From contig NC_064682.1 in NCBI RefSeq assembly GCF_023278565.1, forward strand, positions 3,534,001 through 3,598,000: 64,000 nt of DNA, given 5' to 3'. The position numbers were made by a program, and so were the translations under genes. The notes below the pieces were generated by a model. That model saw nothing but the letters and a program-made list of their open reading frames with translations, ran no database searches and was not told the origin of the DNA. This DNA is from Colletotrichum lupini. Lineage: Eukaryota; Ascomycota; Sordariomycetes; Glomerellales; Glomerellaceae. The first letter of the stretch is position 1; each line of letters starts with the position of its first letter. This document shows positions 35,385 to 48,021 of this stretch, in pieces.

Positions 35385-37025
35385 ATGTCGGTCAGCTCGG
35401 GTCAATCGCTCCAGCTGGCCGACTACCTGGAGAAGCTGCCCGGCACGACCTTTAGGAAGCTGTACCTGCAACCCTCTACGGCCTTTGCCATCTTCCGCAG
35501 GATGATTCCGCCGCTGGGTGAGAAGCCATGACCTCCCCTAGGATCGATAACTCTGGGCATTGGGTTGTTTTGTTGGAGAAAGAGCAAGGTCGCTGACCCA
35601 GAAGCCCAGCGAAAACCATCGTCATGGCTATCCTATACATGCCGCAGCCTATGCTGCTAGAGGACCTCGATGTTTGGGTCAAGCCAGACTCAAGAAGGTG
35701 CGCGCTGAAGTCTGACTAGTCACATACTTGCGCCGTCTAACACATCATCCTGCTCTCTTAGGCAAAAAGACCAGGCAATCTCGACCCTTCGCAGCCTGCA
35801 CATCCTCCAAATCACACCTCCCTCCAAAGAACGGCCACAAGAGATGCAGCTCACGACAAACTTCAAAAACTCGCTACGGCTCGCACTCGAAGGCGGCGGA
35901 TCCCACAACTCCTTCGGCGTGCCCTCCTCCCTCCCTATCCCGCCCGAAATCACCGTTCCGTTCCTCGATCGCTACGCCCGTCGCAAGTGGGAGGACATCC
36001 TCCACTACATTGTCAACACCGTGAACCCCGGCGGCGCCGACGTCAGCGGACCTAAGGCGTCTGTTAAGGATCTGCTCGCCGCCGGCGCGCTCGTACGTCG
36101 CGCCAACGGTGCCGTCGGCATCACACAGGCCGGCTTCACCTTCCTCCTTCAAGAGGCCAACGCCCAGGTCTGGACCCTCCTACTGCTCTGGCTTGAAGCC
36201 ACTGAGCACGCTTCCGCCGTTACGGGAATGGAGAGCACCGACGCTCTCAGCTTCCTATTCCTCCTCGCGAGTCTCGAGCTCGGCAGAGCCTACGACACCC
36301 AGGCCCTCACGGAACCACGGCGCAACATGCTTCCCAGTCTACTCGACTTTGGCCTCATCTACATCCCCCAACACAAAACCCAACAATACTTCCCAACCCG
36401 CTTGGCTACGACACTTACGAGCAGCTCCAGCGCCCTTCGCAGCGCAGGGGCAGGCTTCTCCGCGGCTCTCGCTGCGGCCACTGGTCCACGGCCCTCTAAC
36501 GGCCTGACCCCCGGCGGAAGCGAGGAGAACAAGGGCGGCAGCATCATCGTCGAGACGAACTACCGCATCTACGCCTACGGCCAGACACCGCTCCAAATCG
36601 CCGTCCTCTCACTCTTCTGCAAGCTCAAGTTGCGTTTCTCCGACATGGTATCGGGCCGCCTCACTCGTAACTCGATTCGCAACGCCGTCGAGCGCGGCAT
36701 CACAGCCGACCAGATCATCTCGTACCTCGCAGCCCACGCTCACGAACAGATGCACCGCATGGCCGCGGTACGGAACCGGCCCGTCCTGCCACCCACCGTC
36801 GTCGACCAAATCCGGCTGTGGCAGCTCGAGACAGAACGCATGACGACCACGAGCGGCTTCTTGTTCCGTGATTTCGACAGTCCTAGGGAGTACGAGGACA
36901 TTGCGGGCTACGCGGCAGAGATTGGCGTATTGACATGGCGCAACGATAAGCTTGGCATGTTCTTTGCTAGCAAACACGAGCAAATTAGGGACTACCTCAA
37001 GTTGAGAAAGAAGGCCGAGGATTAG
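35385..37025 (+). CDS. TFB2: TFIIH subunit TFB2 (p52)
   Basis: Core subunit of general transcription and DNA-repair factor TFIIH; it anchors and stimulates the XPB/Ssl2 translocase in promoter opening and nucleotide-excision repair. Exons 35385-35517, 35610-35697 and 35762-37025 (gtgaga...cccag; gtgcgc...cttag) give 494 aa, as expected. Landmarks: LADYLEKLPGTTFRKLYLQP at the N-terminus; AILYMPQPM; the winged-helix part KWEDILHYIVNT and ITQAGFTFLLQ; LLDFGLIYIPQHKTQQYFPT; VETNYRIYAYGQTPLQIAVL; FSDMVSGRLTRNSIRNA. The C-terminal XPB-binding part contains QIRLWQLETERM, GFLFRDFDSPREYE and YAAEIGVLTW. An insertion of Ser/Gly/Asn-rich low complexity sits around residues 285-320. The start ATG begins MSVSSGQSLQLADYL. 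Confidence 0.97.
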
Positions 37026-37457
37026 ACAGAGGCGCTATGGTGCTATTTCGAGAGACATAGATAGACCTAGGCACAGGTCTAGAGGCGCTCCAGGTATATT
37101 GCAGGGCGGCTACATGCATTGGCAGGCGTTTTTGGGATGGAGATGGTTCAGGCCGGTGTAGAAAGTAAATGGGTATTGTTCTTAACAGCTAACTTTTCGT
37201 CTCTGGTAACCTCCATCTCTGGTGAACGCCATCTCAAAACAATGCATGGGCATAAGGGTCCTTTTTCTCGTACACTCCTCTTGTACGACAAAGACTCTTC
37301 TTGACCGAATCGAACAATGCGTTAATGCCTCCGTCCCTGTACACCTCCAGCTTCCCCCCTCCCAAGTCCAAACAAACCTAACAAAGCAAACAAATGAAGT
37401 GAAACGCCAATAACCATGATCTACAATAACCCTTCGATAGCGACGTACCTCAGACCA
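37026..37457. other. Convergent intergenic region
   Basis: Shared 3' flank of TFB2 and the minus-strand membrane-protein gene. Nothing else seen. Confidence 0.5.
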
Positions 37458-39355
37458 TCACATAATGCTTGCTCGCATGGCGTTCCCTTGCTTGCCTTTA
37501 CCAGCTTCTCTCTCCAACTGGGAGCTGCCGAAGCTCCGTCTTCCACCTCCGCTTCCACTAAAGAGCCGCGCAACGAACCCCCTGTCCGAGTTCGTGCCTT
37601 CTGGCAGGAGCACGCTGCGTCCCGTTCTTCGAGCATACGCCTCTTGCCATGCGTGCAAGCTTTTCTGGGCCTCGGGTGTACCGCAAAGTGCTTGGAGGTG
37701 GAGGAAGATGCGGAGACTGCAATTATCTTCGTCCGAGAGTCGCTTAGCTTCTTGGATAGCGGCAGTGCCGTAGCGGTCGAGGGCTGTTGTGGTGCTGAGA
37801 GGTAGATTGCCACGGCCTTGATAGGCGGCACGTTGTTGCGCAAGAATACTGGCCTTGGAGGCGTGGGCTGTGACAAAGATTGATAGAGTCTGCTCTTGAA
37901 GGGATTCGCCTTGGAAACGATCCTGTAGAGACATGAAACGACCTGACCAGTAAGCCGATGGCTGCGCTGTCGTAATGATGAGTGGGTTGACCTCAGGAGA
38001 CATGGGGGTGGGGGTTCTAGTCGGAATGCTAGTTGTAAGAGTCGAAGAACTGCTGGTCTTGCGAGATGCCACTGTCTGCAGAGAGGCCTTACGATCACTT
38101 CCCGTGAAGCTGGCTAGAGATGTTCTAGAGAGAGAGGCGGTGAGGTTGGACAGAACGGTAAAAGTGCGAGATTTAGGTAGTCGCTGCTTCTCTATTCCGC
38201 CTTTGGGCGATCTTGATTGCTTTTGACGACCTCCGAGTTCAGGGCTGTTTCTCCTAGAACTTTCAATCGTCTCTTCCGCACCTCTTTCGATTTCGGGAGG
38301 CACGGATGTATGAGGCGGCCCTCGCAGGTGTGTGGTATTTTTGATGGCCATGACGGGGAAGCTGGCGATAGTTGGATTGCTGGACAACGGTCCGCCTGTG
38401 GTGAAACTGGCTGACAGTCGTCTAACTCCATGAGATCTTGCCATGGACAATTGGGCTGCTGTTTCTGAAGGCGATATGAGCTGGTTCTCTTGGGAATGAA
38501 GTCTCTCGCACTGCGTAAGAACGGCCACATCTGAATATGGAATGCGCGTATTGTCAGCGTTGGCGTGGGAAATCTCCCCCAATACTCGACGATCTTTGAC
38601 AGTAGCTTGTCTTTGAGAAGTGAGATATGGTTGGTAGCTTCCACGACCGGATAGGACATCCTGCCGCTGAAGAGGCGGGTTGGTTTCTCCTTGGGATTTT
38701 CGATGGTCGGGATTGACAGACTCGAGGGCTCCATAAGCTTTGCTTGCTTGGGAAGTCTTGAGGATACCACCTTGTCGAGTAGGGCCAAGAGTCGAATGGC
38801 CTCTTCCCGAATCAGCGTCTGAGGTCGGCTGGGAGATGTCTGAGTATTGTTTTTCGGTGTCGTTGATGCTCGAAACGACGGTGATTGCTTCGGCACGCTC
38901 AAGATCCGGTCCGCTGCTACGCTGGACAGGCCCAAGAGGTCCTGAGATGGTTGGGCGCGACGTGGTGTGTTTTGGTCCCCGAGAATTGCGGTTCCGAAGC
39001 GGGAGGAACGAAGATGCAGATAGACGGTCTCGCATTTTTCCAGCAGAATGATGAGTGCGGCAACATACAGGACGCACTCAAGGAAAATGATGTAGGGAAT
39101 CGCCCAAATGAGGACGGTGATAGTTACCTGGCTGGCTCCAAGGGCGTGCTTTGAAGAGGCAACAATGATGGCGATGGACTGAGTGAAGGAATGGAAGTTG
39201 AGACTAGCCGCGAGAAAACAAGACTTGGCCCAAAGAGAGAAAAGGCGAAGGTTGGCGTTGGCCAGGTCGATGCAGAAGTACGAAATCGTGATGATGCAGC
39301 GAGTGGTGTGGGCAAGTAGGACCAGGCCAAGCGATCCGGACCCGGCGGGGGACAT
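37458..39355 (-). CDS. Membrane protein with long Ser/Thr-rich cytosolic tail, function unknown
   Basis: I do not recognise a named family. The proposed model has two exons, 39355-39010 and 38941-37458, and 609 aa. The N-terminal part, from MSPAGSGSLGLVLLAHTT, has four likely membrane segments (for example VTITVLIWAIPYIIFLECVL and YVAALIILLEKC). The rest is a polar, Ser/Arg/Pro-rich tail with a better conserved-looking C-terminal block, SPEVNPLIITTAQPSAYWSG then RFMSLQDRFQGE and LHAWQEAYARR. The two parts lie in different frames, each with strong C-ending codon bias, so a splice or frameshift near 38,940-39,010 is required. A 68 bp intron from 39009 to 38942 restores phase, but its donor (gttcct) is weak. 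The alternative is that the tail starts on its own at ATG 39035 (525 aa) and the TM part is separate. Confidence 0.65.
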
Positions 39356-39923
39356 TGTCTGGAGAGGAAAGTGAATTACAAGAATTAAATCAGACGAGGC
39401 GAGAATTTCAGTGTTGGAATACGCAGCCAGAGCGGTGAATTGCAGCCGTGGCGTGGTGAGCCAAAAGTGAGGTTCAGATGAAAAAGTGCTCTGATGTTGT
39501 TGGATGTTTGGAGGACGCGTCGACATCGAGCGCACGGTCGAGGACCTTGAACAGATGTCGACTCACATGCAGCTCTTGCCGAGCGACAGAGAAAGATGGT
39601 TGAGACTCATCGCGAGAGGAAGGTCGAGTGCCATTGTCGTTGCCATCGTCGTCAACTTCTTCCGATGCCCCTGCCGCGATGTTTCTTCCAAACCAGGTGA
39701 GGGAGGCAGCTTCTACCATATCAATGTATATCCGCTGAACGTCACTTCCCATCACTCCCCATCAAAGCCTCGCTCTTACTGTGACTTCAAATGCTCATAA
39801 TTCCTTGTCTCATTAAGTATGCCATGTCAAACATGATGCATGGGGCAAGAACAACCTCCAGCGCCGATGCCGATGATGCGAGGCCCTTTACATGCAATAC
39901 CGTCTCTATACGAGCCAGACTCT
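39356..39923. other. Intergenic region between tandem minus-strand genes
   Basis: Promoter/5' leader of the membrane-protein gene and 3' flank of the TANGO2-like gene. No supported feature. Confidence 0.45.
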
Positions 39924-40979
39924 TCAGTTCTCCCAACCCTCAATCTTGAACTTGAAGACCTCGTCACCTTGTCCTCTTTCAATGACGTTACCATTGCCAT
40001 CCCACAATGCTCTCTCGCGATATGTCACGTTGCCGTCCCAGTCAACCATGATGATGGTCTGCCGCTGTGTCCCGTACAAACCCACCTCGAAGCCCATGGT
40101 GCCTTGGGCAGGAGGATCGGGTCGTTCGCCCAGCTGTAGGCCTTCGGCTGCCTTCTGGTCATCCGTGGCCCATTGACCTGGGCCTCTGGAGACTGCCTCC
40201 TCCATGGCTTTTCGATGGCTCTCGTCGCCCAAGGCAGGTACGAAGATGGATTGCTTCAACTCCTTGATGTAGTCCGCCAGGCTCATATCAGGGTGCTTGG
40301 GAAGCGTATCAGTATCCAGGACCTTGAATAGGCGCTCAGCTAGAGCATCCTCATTCAGATTGTCCGTAACAGCTTCCTGAATGGCCTCCTTGACCAGACG
40401 TTTTCCATTCTCAACCTTGGGCCACGGCTTGGGGTCGTCGTACACGGTATTGCTAAGACCGTAAACCTCGCCCCGCTGTTCTCCGATCCACGGTACGTCC
40501 TGCAGGTCATCACACCGGTTGGAGATGATGGCGATACCCTCGAGCGCATGTTCGGGCTTTTCGTCGGTGCCGCGCTTTCGTTTCAATTTGCCTGCTACCA
40601 TGGAAAAGCCACCGACGCCCTTGACACCACCATCCTTGACGAGGTGATTCACTGATGTTGAAGCGGGCTCTGTGGGGTCGAACCCAAGCCAGGCAGTCAC
40701 CATGCCTCCACGGCTGCGGGCAGCGTGGATGGGGTGTTTGGAATCCTGTGTATCTGTCTCGCGGTAGTTTGTGAGGACTGCGAGCTGGCCGGTCTTGGTG
40801 ATGCCGAGCCAGGTGCCCTTCTCCGCTCTCTGAAGGTCGCGGGCAGAGAGAACAGTAGCGCCGGAAGGATGAGTCCACCAGTGCGGGCGGGACGTTGGGC
40901 GTAGGATAAACTCGTCCCGGTTATCGACAACGATGAGAGCGTAGTCGGGATGGGCGGTGGTGAGTAGAACGATGCACAT
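39924..40979 (-). CDS. TANGO2/NRDE family protein
   Basis: Cytosolic/mitochondrial family (transport and Golgi organisation 2; Ser/Thr-rich T10 in DGCR region) implicated in lipid and heme handling; the exact biochemical role is unsettled. An intron-less 351-aa frame starts MCIVLLTTAHPDYALIVVDN and runs directly into the family-naming motif N-R-D-E (DNRDEFILRPT). This is an Ntn-hydrolase-like arrangement with Cys at position 2. Further family text includes GTWLGITKTGQLAVLTNYRE, RGGMVTAWL, YGLSNTVYDDPKPWPKVENG and, near the end, GTQRQTIIMVDWDGNVTYRE. The frame is open for 72 more codons upstream, but ATG 40979 is chosen because Met-Cys-Ile is the conserved start of the family. The window shows no operon-like link to neighbours. 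Confidence 0.95.
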   Translation of the reverse strand: MCIVLLTTAHPDYALIVVDNRDEFILRPTSRPHWWTHPSGATVLSARDLQRAEKGTWLGITKTGQLAVLTNYRETDTQDSKHPIHAARSRGGMVTAWLGFDPTEPASTSVNHLVKDGGVKGVGGFSMVAGKLKRKRGTDEKPEHALEGIAIISNRCDDLQDVPWIGEQRGEVYGLSNTVYDDPKPWPKVENGKRLVKEAIQEAVTDNLNEDALAERLFKVLDTDTLPKHPDMSLADYIKELKQSIFVPALGDESHRKAMEEAVSRGPGQWATDDQKAAEGLQLGERPDPPAQGTMGFEVGLYGTQRQTIIMVDWDGNVTYRERALWDGNGNVIERGQGDEVFKFKIEGWEN

Positions 40980-43330
40980 GCTGGGCGTTTTTTTGTGGTC
41001 TTTTGGGGGGGTTGCCTGCCAGGTATATCGATGATTGGTTCTTCCTGAGGGCAACTGTCTTGGTCTCGATGAGTTCCTCCTGGGTGGTTGTGATCCAATG
41101 TTCGGTTCTTCGAGGGAGTGCTCGTGTTTATGATTCCGTAGATGAGCGGTGGAAAATGAACCCTGTTCCAACCTAGAGGTTGTTGGTGAATCCAAAGACC
41201 TGACGTGTCTATGTGTGACTGGTGTTTGTGATTGTTAGGTTCCAATATGGTACGTGACGGTGTGCCCAAATTCTGCAAACCCCTTGGGAATTGTTGGCCC
41301 TTTTTAATGTTTTCTGTTCTCAGATATATAATCAGTCCACCTCAGAAGCACAAAAATCCAAGGTCAGCTCGGCTTAGCCTGGTCTGGTTGGAGATGGCTA
41401 TTGCCTCGGTCTTGGAATCATGCATCGCCTGACGCTGAAGCTTGGCAGGCTGTTGGGGAGTTGGCAGCGTGGCCGATCCTGTGTGCTCCGAGGGTCGGAC
41501 AGCGGTGCCGGCCGGAGGAGATGACAACATGCTTCCAGGCACACCCAGCAGGTTTGGATGGATCAGCTTCAGCTTGCGAGGCCGAGCGGAAGCTGCCTAT
41601 GCATGTGCTGTGCTCTGCAGTGTGCTGGCAGCTGCACAGCGGTACTGGAATCTGCAGCAGCAATACGACGCGAGCAGCTCGGTTCGGGTTCGGATTCTTG
41701 GCTGGAGGGGGGAGGCCAGCTGCATCCAGCTGTCAACACTCAGACTCTTTGTTCTGGGAGAAACGTTAGGAGTTGGCGTGGCTTGAGATCTTGTCATGGA
41801 TGAAGTATGGCGTGAGGTTGAGGCTGGTGAGCTTCCACAGTGGCTGTGCTGACTTCCCGAGTTCTTACATAATGACATCCGACCCACGGGACATTAGGTA
41901 ATCAACGTTGAATATTCCCGGTCAATTTCCCCGCACTGCTCAACCCCACCAACTTTCTCAAAGCTTCGAATTCGCAACTGTCCGCTTTGCCTCGTGCAAC
42001 AACCAATGCCGTGCAGCAACTGACATCAGACAGACGATGACCGCAGAGTACCCTGGGATGACTCTTCTTTTTACTGCTGTTAACAGATGTCGAAGTTGCC
42101 CAAACTATTCTGCCCCAGTCAGCATGCGACGATCAGCAACAGGCTCCAAATGAATCGCTGTTGGACTCGTCACCAGATTCGTGGTTGCGAAAGTGTCGTC
42201 TGCACCAAGTCAACGCGTCTATCCTGACTATCTTGCAGTCTTATTTCTCTCTAATTCTTGTTACGGGTGTCGACTTGTCAGCAATTTTCGAACCAGTCGT
42301 CATCAGCTGTAGTAGCTGTGGATATTGCCCCAAAACACCAAGTAATCCAGTGCAAGCCCGCCAAACTTCAACGGCCGGCGATGTGGATATCATATACCCC
42401 TTCTTTCGGCCGACCAAGGGTGTCCCTCGCGGCGAAGATGTGCTTGGCAAGGATCGTAATCCTATCTATCGATCTGGCATGGCCTTGAGATGCGGAACCC
42501 TAACACGGAGACTCCGGTCTTACTCTGGCGGAGATTGAACCTCAAATTCGAGCATCATGTTTCCAACAAACGGTGTCCTAGTCGGAGGCGGTCCGAAGAG
42601 ATTAGAGCCTTCGCGCGTCTCCTTCAATGCAGAACTTTTGTTGGCCGCGCCGTCCTATCCTCTAGCCTCCATCTTCCATGGGAGAAACCACCAAGCAAGA
42701 ATTTGAATGCATTCGACCTTCCTCTTTCGACATGGCGCGTCGGCTGGTACCCGGTGCGAGCTCAGCAATCGCTGCAGTCTGACATGAATCGGCACTTTGT
42801 CCCGCCGACTCTCTGGGTACAATGGCGTTTGCTCACCAAAAGCCTCCCAATGATGGCGAGGGCAGTCTCAGTGCTTACGTTCTCAATCTTTGCCGCCGAC
42901 ACGACGACATGGACTCGTAGCTCATCTCTGATACTTGCAAAGCAGCTATGTTTCGCTAAGGCTCCGCGTCAACTTGGCAAAGATTGCGCAAACTTGTTGG
43001 TCAGATCAGAAAAGATGTCGCCTGACGTGAGTCAACAACAGGCATCAACGCCGGGCCCGAGAAGTAAGCTCAACCTCGTGGCTCGCCCAGTCATGGTTGG
43101 GGTGCGATCATTTAAGCTTGTTTGACAAGCCTCTTGATTAATCGATTAAGTCTCTTCGGTTTCTCATAGCTTTCGGATTGCCCAGCCCTGCCTTCTCCGC
43201 CAAACAAATCTCACACTCATTCAAGCCATTGAGTTTGACCCAGCATTGGCCCCTGGTATTCTCAGCGAATAGCGCACCCTTGACGAGCCATTACATACAT
43301 CAACGCTCACTGCTAAGACCGATCTGAACA
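40980..43330. other. Gene-free region
   Basis: About 2.3 kb between the divergent TANGO2-like and ABC transporter genes. The longest frame (42490-43125, plus) has no recognisable motif, no splice structure and poor codon bias, so I do not call it. The last 200 bp are probably the promoter/5' leader of the ABC transporter. No repeats or RIP. Confidence 0.5.
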
Positions 43331-46300
43331 ATGAGCTCGAGATGTCTCAACGACGACTCCCTCGGGCCTAGTGTTCAAGGCTGCCGCGGTGATTTTGATT
43401 TTACTCTTCGGTTCGAGAGGATATTCTTAGCCATCATCCCCGCAGCCGTTTTTATCGCTCTCTCACTTCCGCGCGTTGCCTACCTTGCTCGCAAACCGCG
43501 CATCGTTGGTGCCAAAACATTTCAAACCGTAAAATTGGTAGGTGACAGTAGTCCATGGGGACAAACTTCATCTGAGACTTGGTTCTAAATTTCCCTTCGT
43601 CTAGGCCATCATAACAGTATTTGCAACGCTGCAATTCGCAATTCTCATTCTACAGACAACTTCCAGTGGCTCGCGCATAGATGGGTTTGCCGCCTCGGCC
43701 TCAGCTCTCGGCTTCCTCGCCGCTCTTTTCATGGTCGGATTATCGTACGCCGAACACTCCAGAGCACCTAGGCCCTCGTTGCTTTTGACCGGCTACGTTT
43801 TTCTCCAGATTCTCTTTGACATTGCTCAAACGAGGACGTCATGGTTGGTAGCTAGGACTTTCTCAACACAACTGTTCGCAAGACTGTTCACGGCCTCGCT
43901 GGTGATAAAGCTTGCCATCCTCATCATCGAGGCCCAGAGGAAATCACGATGGATTCGCTGGACCGCCGAAGAACATAGCCCGGAGGAGACAAGCGGCTTG
44001 TTCAGTCTAGGCGTCTACTGGTGGCTCAATCGCCTCTTCCTCCACGGTTATCGCAACGTCCTAAAGATCGGCGACTTGTATGCTCTCGACCGTGGCATGA
44101 TAGCCGAGACAATGCAAATCAGTCTCGCTCAAGAACTCGAGAAGGGCAAGAACCGCGGCAAAAATCACGGGCTCGCAAAAGACCTAGCCAAGGCGTTGGC
44201 TGTTCCTCTACTTTTGCCTGTCGCCCCACGGATCGCCCTCATCGGATTCAGCTTCAGCCAACCCTTCTTCATCCAAACTCTTCTCGAGTACCTGCAAGAT
44301 GACAATGCGTCAAATAACATGAGCTACGGTCTTATCGGGGCTGCTGTTCTGATCTATACGGGGATCGCCGTCTCCACGGCTCTGTACTACTACTTTCAGC
44401 AGCGAGCCTTGTACATGTCTCGGGGCTGCCTATCAGCAATTATCTACAAGAAGACCACCGAAGCCGCGCTCACAGACACCGGGGATGCGGCGGCAGTGAC
44501 TCTCATGAGTACTGACACCGAGCGTATCGTCCGTGGTTTCTACAGTCTGCACGAAATCTGGGCCAACGTTATCGAAATTGCACTTGGATGTTGGCTACTA
44601 CAGGGCCAGCTCGGTACAGCCTTCGTCGCGCCTCTCATTGTCATTCTCGTGTGCACCGGCGTCACCGCTGCCGTAGCCAAGTTTACCGGTGAGCGCCAGT
44701 CTCGCTGGATGGCTCAGATTCAGAAGCGCGTTGGACTGACTGCCAATGTCATTTCCAACATGAAGTACTTACGCATCTCCGGCATCACGCAGCCTGTCGC
44801 AGAGTTTGTCCAGAGAATGCGCGTGGAGGAGATGCGCATCGGCAATCAATTCCGCTGGCTGATCATCGTCACGGCGCTTGCTGCATTGGCTCCGAGCATG
44901 CTATCTCCCGCAATTACGTTCGTCTTCGCGCAAGAACGTCTGGATACTACGACCATCTTCACATCCTTCTCATTCTTGGTCCTTCTCAACAGCCCATTAG
45001 GCCAGCTTTTCCAGTCTGTTCCGACCATCATCGCGGCGTTTACTTGTCTTAATCGGATTCAAAAGTACATTGAAGGAGAATCACGCATTGATTTCCGGCA
45101 ATCTGCCCATCCTTCGGCATTCCAGGAGAGGTCGTCCGAGGAGAGCCCGTTTCGCGACAACTCGGATGACATTTCCCTGGAAACGGTCCCGGATCGGAAA
45201 GACTCCGAATTCGGCAGCTCAAGGCCAGCGATTTCTCTTGTTGATGGCAGTTTCGGCTGGACGGCGGATAAGATGGTGCTCCAGAATATCACGGCCTCTA
45301 TCCCGGCCGCTCAGCTCACCCTCGTCGTTGGGCCTGTAGCATCAGGAAAGTCCACCCTGTGCAAGGTTCTCCTAGGTGAAGTGCCATTCAACACCGGCTT
45401 GGTCTCTGTGCCATCACGCAACGCTGCCATCGGGTACTGCGAGCAGAATCCGTTCTTGTCAAACGGTTCCATCAAAGACAACATTGTCGGATGGTCGACT
45501 TTCAACCAAGCCAGATATGACGAGATCATCGACGCATGTATGCTCCAGACGGACCTTCTGCTTCTCCCCTATGGTGACGATACGAAGATTGGAAGCAACG
45601 GGATCATGCTCAGCGGTGGACAGAAGCAGCGCGTGTCACTAGCGCGTGCACTGTACTTAAATAGCGATCTCCTGATTTTTGACGACATCCTAAGCGGGCT
45701 TGACAATGACACAGCGTCTGAAGTCTTTCGGAGGGTGTTTGGGCTCGATGGTATCATTCGCCGACGGAAGTCAACAGCAGTACTTTGTACACATGCCATC
45801 AAGTATCTGCCACTGGCAGACCACATCATCGCCTTGGGCACGGATGGAACTCTTGCCGAAGAAGGTACTTTCGCCGACCTGATGCGCGATAAGAAGTATG
45901 TTGCCAGTCTTGGGGTGAAGGCTACAGACTCTGATACCGATTCCGACTTCGGGTCTGAGACTTCCAATAAACCCACCACCGGTCAACCTCCGAAAGCGAA
46001 GCGTGCTCCGGCCGTTGCCGACGAGATGATGGAGAAGTCGAGACAGACGGGAGACGTGAGGGTCTATGCCCACTACTTCCGTAGTCTGAGCTTAACGTCA
46101 ACCGTCATCTTCGTTCTCTTCTCCGCATCATACTCCGTGTGGAACCAATTTCCTACGATTTGGATGAAGTACTGGGCCGAAGATACCCTTCACAAGAGCA
46201 GTGGATACTATGTCGGATTGTTCGGCCTCTTCAAGGCGTTGCAGCTCGTTTCTCTCATGGTGGCAGGTGTTGCCTTGATCATCTACATGACCACTTCCTC

Positions 46301-48021
46301 CGGCACCATTCTACATCAGCAAGCGTTGAAGACTGTCATCCACGCGCCTCTCACATTCTTCACCACAACAGACTCTGGCGTCATCACAAATCTCTTCTCC
46401 CAGGACATGACACTCATCGACAACGAGCTACCGATGGCGCTGCTTAATGCTGTGCTGGCCGGATTCGAGTCAATAGGTATGGGTGCTGTAGTCGCCGTTG
46501 CATCCCCCTACATGGCTGTTAGCTATCCCTTGTTGATTGCTTTCTGCTGGATCATCCAAAAGTTCTACCTTCGGACTTCTCGCCAGCTACGACTCCTGGA
46601 TCTCGAGTCCAAAAGCCCATTGTAGTATGTACACGAAAGACAAGGCGGTTACAGAGTATCTGACTAACAGTTGCTAGCACGCATTTCCTTGACACCATAA
46701 AGGGCGTCGCCACGATACGTGCCTTTGGCTGGGCACACAAGGACATTGCTCACAACCAGCACATGTTGGATACCTCGCAACGACCGGCATATTTACTCGC
46801 CATGATCCAGCAATGGCTCGTCGTTACGATGCAACTCATGGTGGCCGGTTTGGCCGTCGTTCTTGTGACCCTTGCCACCCAGCTCCGGGCCAACTCGGGC
46901 TTCACTGGCGCCTCTCTAGTCACTCTGATGTCGTGGGGCGAAACCCTTTCATCACTCGTCCGGTTCTACACCCAGCTCGAGACTTCGATCGGTGCCGTTT
47001 CTCGTATCAAGACCTTTTCCGAGAAGGTTAGCCCTGAAGACCTGGAAGGTGAGGATATCGAGCCGCCTGAAGAGTGGCCCGAGACTGGGCGCATCGAGAT
47101 CCACGGCGTTTCTGCCTCATACAAGTAAGTTGAGCCCAACCAGTTTGTGGACGGCGCTGACAATATGGAAAGCAACGAACAGCAAGCAACATCGGATGGT
47201 GCGACAACTCCTCCGCATCTCGCATTGAAAGACCTCAATTTCTCCATCCAACCTGGCCAGAAGGTTGCACTATGTGGCAGAACGGGAAGGTAAGTTGCCT
47301 TTTGCATCGGACTGCCCAGGAAGTGTGTGAATGCTGATCTCACTTCCTTAGTGGCAAATCATCTCTGATTCTTCTTCTCCTCCGGCTTCTGGACCCGGTA
47401 TCGTCCTCTCCAAAGAACATCGAGATGGACGGCATTCCCTTCCACCGCATCGACCGCTCAACTCTCCGCCGCCGCATCATCTCCGTGCCCCAAGATGCCG
47501 TGTTCCTCCCCGATGGCAGCACCATAAAGGCAAACATCGACCCTTTCAACGCAGCCACAGACGCCGAGTGCTTCTCAGTCCTCCGCGCTGTGCAACTCGG
47601 CACCTTTGTCGAAGAGCGCGGTGGCCTGCGCGAGTCGATGAGCGCAGACAGCCTCAGCGCGGGACAGAAGCAGCTCTTCAGCCTTGGGCGAGCGATCCTG
47701 CGACGCCGGGTCAAAGACGCCAAGTTCAAGCGGCGCGGCGGCGGGATCTTGTTGTTGGATGAGGTCAGCTCCAGCGTCGATCACGCGACGGATAGGTTGA
47801 TGCAGGAGATTATCAAGGAGGAGTTTAGGACGTATACGATTGTGATGGTGTCGCATCGCCTAGACATGGTGATGGACTTCTTTGATGCGGTGATCGTCAT
47901 GGATCAGGGGCGCGTCATGGAGACGGGCAGCCCCAAGGAGCTTGTTGAGACGGAGGGGAGTCGGTTCGGTGAGCTGTGGGCAATTGAGAATCAGGGACGG
48001 TCGAGGGATCCTGTCAGGTAG
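43331..48021 (+). CDS. ABC-C (MRP-type) full transporter
   Basis: ATP-driven exporter of organic anions, conjugates or metabolites in a membrane of plasma-membrane or vacuole type. Five exons (43331-43537, 43605-46624, 46678-47124, 47173-47289, 47352-48021) join in phase to 1486 aa: TMD0, TMD1, NBD1, TMD2, NBD2. NBD1 has Walker A GPVASGKST, signature LSGGQKQRVSLARAL and Walker B LLIFDDILSGLD. NBD2 has GRTGSGKSSL (split by the last intron), LSAGQKQLFSLGRAI, ILLLDEVSSSVD and the switch His in MVSHRLDM. NBD1 has Asp where the catalytic Glu should be, while NBD2 has Glu, so one ATP site is degenerate, as in other ABC-C proteins. NBD1 is followed by a linker with DSDTDSDFGS. A decayed copy of its 3' end lies at about 52,690-52,800. 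Confidence 0.95.

Noticed and set aside
42490..43125. 211-codon plus-strand frame upstream of the ABC transporter
   Set aside because: No recognisable motif, codon use unlike the neighbours, no splice structure; probably chance in GC-rich DNA.
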